From contig NC_013235.1 of assembly GCF_000024365.1 (NCBI RefSeq), positions 3,162,001 to 3,226,000 on the forward strand: a stretch of DNA of 64,000 bases, given 5' to 3'. The notes under the pieces are model-generated. The model was not told where the DNA came from. It made no database searches and was given only the letters and a program-made list of their open reading frames with translations. This DNA is from Nakamurella multipartita DSM 44233. Its GTDB lineage: Bacteria > Actinomycetota > Actinomycetes > Mycobacteriales > Nakamurellaceae. Below are positions 62,078 through 64,000 of this stretch, in pieces; positions within the stretch are counted from its first letter, which is position 1, and each line of letters starts with the position of its first letter. A program made the position numbers and the translations under genes.

Positions 62078-63445
62078 TCAGCCGCCGGCGGCCGCGAGCC
62101 GGTCGGCGATCTCGGTCTGCCCACGCGATCGGGCGTGCTGCAGCGGGGTGATGCCCTGGGCGTCGGCGATCCGCGGGTCGGCCCCGGCGGCCAGCAGGAT
62201 GTCCACGATCTGCTGGTAGGGCGCCGATCCGTCGCCATAGACGATGGCCTCGAGCAGGGCGGTCCAGCCCGGGTCGTTGACGTGGTTGACGTCGATGCCG
62301 GTGGTCACGACGCGGCGGACGTAGTCGACGTGCCCGCGTTCGCTGGCCGGGATGACCGAGACGCCGCCGAACCGGTTGCGCAGGGTCAGGTCGGGATGGG
62401 CCGGCAGCAGCGTCTCCAGCATGGCCACGCTGCCGGTCACCCCGGTGACCAGCCAGGGGCTGTCCCAGCGGTCGTCCTGGGCGTCGGGGTCGGCGCCCAG
62501 CACGACGAGCAGCCGGGCCGTGTCGACGCGGTCGGCCAACGCGGCCAGCAGCAGCGGGGTCCGCCCGTGCTCGTCCCGGGTCTCGATGGGGGCCCCGGCG
62601 CGCAACGCGACCGCCACCCCGTCGGCGTCCCCGGCATCGGCGGCGGCCAGCAGCGCGGCGGCCGGATCGGCCGGCGGGGCCTGCCCGGCCCGGTCCAGCG
62701 TGGCGGTCACCGCGTCCTGACCCTGGCGCTGCGCGTTCTGCAGCGGGGTGCGGCCGTCGGAGGCAACCCGGTCCACGTCGGCGCCGCCCGCCACCAGTGC
62801 GCGCACGGTGTCGACATAGGTCGGACCGCCGTCGCCGTAGACGATGGCCTCGTCCAGGGCGGTCCACCCGGGCCGGTTGACATGGTTCACCTCGATGCCG
62901 GCCCGCAGCAGCCGGCCGACGATGTCGGCGTGGCCGCGTTCACCGGCCCGGATCAGCCCCGTGCCCTGGTAGGAGTCCAGGCTGGTCAGGTCGGCGCCGT
63001 GGGCCAACGTCAACTCCAACAGGTCCAGGTAGCCCTCGCTGGTGGCGATCAGGTAGGCGCTCTGCTGCGTCTCGTCCTTGGCGTTGACGTCGGCGCCGGC
63101 GGCGATCAGAGCGGCCGCGGTGGGCACGTCATTGGCCCAGGCGGCGTCGCGCAGCGGCTGGTCCAGCGCGGGGTTCGGGGCGGGCGGCGGGACATCGATT
63201 CCCGCGGGCGGACCGGCGGGTTCGGCCGGCGGTCCGGACGGCTCGATCGAGGTCGTGATGGCGGTCTCCGGAGTGGGGGTGGCGGTGGTGGCGGTGGTGG
63301 TAGTGGTGGCTGGCGGGCTGGACGGCGAGGTCACCGGCGGCGAGCTCGGGGCCGGCGAGGACGCGGTGGTCCCGGCCACTGGGGCGCAGGCGGTCACCAC
63401 CACCGCCAGCAGGCCCAGCGCGGCGAGCGGGCGGGTGGAGCTCAC
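62078..63445 (-). CDS. Ankyrin-repeat lipoprotein with internal duplication (455 aa)
   Basis: Signal peptide and lipobox VTAC (Cys20), then a Pro/Thr/Ser linker (~22-100), then about ten ankyrin repeats in two related halves. The segment NHVNRPGWTALDEAIVYGDG (~185) is nearly repeated as NHVNDPGWTALLEAIVYGDG (~370), each followed by a VD..RALVAGGAD-like helix pair, so a unit of about 180 residues was duplicated. It is anchored outside the membrane as a binding scaffold; partner unknown. Its ATG overlaps the GntR stop (ATGA), so the two are co-transcribed. Confidence 0.88.
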   Translation of the reverse strand: MSSTRPLAALGLLAVVVTACAPVAGTTASSPAPSSPPVTSPSSPPATTTTTATTATPTPETAITTSIEPSGPPAEPAGPPAGIDVPPPAPNPALDQPLRDAAWANDVPTAAALIAAGADVNAKDETQQSAYLIATSEGYLDLLELTLAHGADLTSLDSYQGTGLIRAGERGHADIVGRLLRAGIEVNHVNRPGWTALDEAIVYGDGGPTYVDTVRALVAGGADVDRVASDGRTPLQNAQRQGQDAVTATLDRAGQAPPADPAAALLAAADAGDADGVAVALRAGAPIETRDEHGRTPLLLAALADRVDTARLLVVLGADPDAQDDRWDSPWLVTGVTGSVAMLETLLPAHPDLTLRNRFGGVSVIPASERGHVDYVRRVVTTGIDVNHVNDPGWTALLEAIVYGDGSAPYQQIVDILLAAGADPRIADAQGITPLQHARSRGQTEIADRLAAAGG

Positions 63446-64000
63446 GACCGCACCCCCGGATCGTTCGTCCGGCGCACCTCGTGGCGCCGCTCCAGCTCGG
63501 CCCGGCTGGTCGACAAGTGCTGAGCACCAAGTCGTTCCACCGCCGGCAGGTCACCGGCCAGGAGCGCGTCGAGCAGGGCGACGTGTTCGAGATGGATCGC
63601 GGCGGGGTCGCCGTGCTGGGTCAACAGCCACTGCATCCGCTCCCCCAGCCCATCCAGCAGACTCCGCAGCTGCGGGCCGGCGGCCACGTCGGTGAGCACC
63701 TCGTGGAACCGCGCGTTGCCGGCGACGGCGGCGGCCCGGTCACCGGCCGCGAGGTCCGCCGCCGTCTCGGCCAGGCATGCCCGCAGCCGCTCGGCCGCGC
63801 CGGGCGACACCCCACCGGTCGCCCGGCGCAGCAGGATCGTCTCCAGCGCGGCCCGGATCTCGAACAGCTCGTCCACCTCGGCGGCCGAGTACTCGCGCAC
63901 CTGGATGCCGCGGGTGGGCCGGGTGACCGCATACCCCTGGGCCTCCAGGTCGCGCAGCGCCTCCCGGACCGGAACCCGGGACACGCCGAGCCGGTCGGCC
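63442..64000 (-). CDS. GntR-family regulator, 3' part (runs off right edge)
   Basis: The visible 185 codons start inside the winged helix (ADRLGVSRVPVREALRDLEAQGY), so the true start lies beyond 64000. The FCD ligand domain follows: VDELFEIRAALETILLRRATG, NARFHEVLTDVAAGP and HVALLDALLAGD, with Asp/His residues in metal-site positions. A FadR-subfamily regulator of unknown ligand. It overlaps the ankyrin lipoprotein start by ATGA, an unusual partner for a GntR gene. Confidence 0.88.
   Translation of the reverse strand, partial: ADRLGVSRVPVREALRDLEAQGYAVTRPTRGIQVREYSAAEVDELFEIRAALETILLRRATGGVSPGAAERLRACLAETAADLAAGDRAAAVAGNARFHEVLTDVAAGPQLRSLLDGLGERMQWLLTQHGDPAAIHLEHVALLDALLAGDLPAVERLGAQHLSTSRAELERRHEVRRTNDPGVRS

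Overview
The window is very GC-rich DNA with many GTG starts, ATGA/GTGA stop-start overlaps and several promoters whose -10 box sits 6-7 nt from the start codon (leaderless mRNAs). With RbpA, a HelD/HelR-type RNA polymerase motor, a SARP regulator, a DUF222/HNH protein and split Lnt/Dpm genes, this points to a chromosomal segment of a high-GC actinobacterium, perhaps Nakamurella or a relative (low confidence on genus). I see no rRNA, tRNA, CRISPR array, prophage or replication origin. One insertion sequence is present.

Left third (0-25 kb). Small hypotheticals and a decayed HNH gene lead into a catabolic operon of two KstD-like flavoproteins, an AroE-like dehydrogenase and a YciI-like protein, with a LysR gene and a frameshifted VOC gene upstream. 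At 7.8-14 kb lies what looks like a rifamycin-response locus. A 19-bp palindrome at 11685-11703 matches the rifamycin-associated element (RAE) as I recall it. It sits between a HelD/HelR-type gene and a divergent AraC - VOC - PPOX - UvrA-like operon. A molybdate operon (HTH-TOBE regulator, modA, modB, modC) follows, then an SGNH hydrolase. A large SARP-nSTAND-WD40 gene is split by an ISL3-family element at 20559-22010 with an 8-bp target duplication. Removing the element and one repeat copy restores a single frame of about 1411 codons. Phased 11/22-bp direct repeats (SARP-type operator) lie between this gene and a divergent membrane-anchored protein of unknown family.

Middle (25-45 kb). A LuxR regulator faces a RidA/FAD-oxidoreductase pair across two matching palindromes. 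Two neighbouring genes at 28.8-30.2 kb carry single-base frameshifts. Then come an EEP-family phosphoesterase/nuclease, a DUF427 protein, an operon of succinate-semialdehyde dehydrogenase and a cholesterol-oxidase-like GMC enzyme followed by an MFS transporter, a FUSC membrane protein with a metallophosphoesterase, a histidine kinase/response regulator pair overlapping a GDPD and thymidine kinase, and rbpA behind a sigma-R-like promoter.

Right third (45-64 kb). This part holds lnt and dpm (lipoprotein acylation and polyprenol-phosphate-mannose synthesis), a D-lactate/glycolate-type FAD/Fe-S dehydrogenase divergent from a GntR regulator with a TNGTNNNACNA operator, an amidohydrolase, a CtpE-like P-type ATPase, a DHA2 exporter, an overlapping M24 peptidase - Lrp - prolyl oligopeptidase operon, a dienelactone hydrolase, an ankyrin lipoprotein and the 3' part of another GntR gene.
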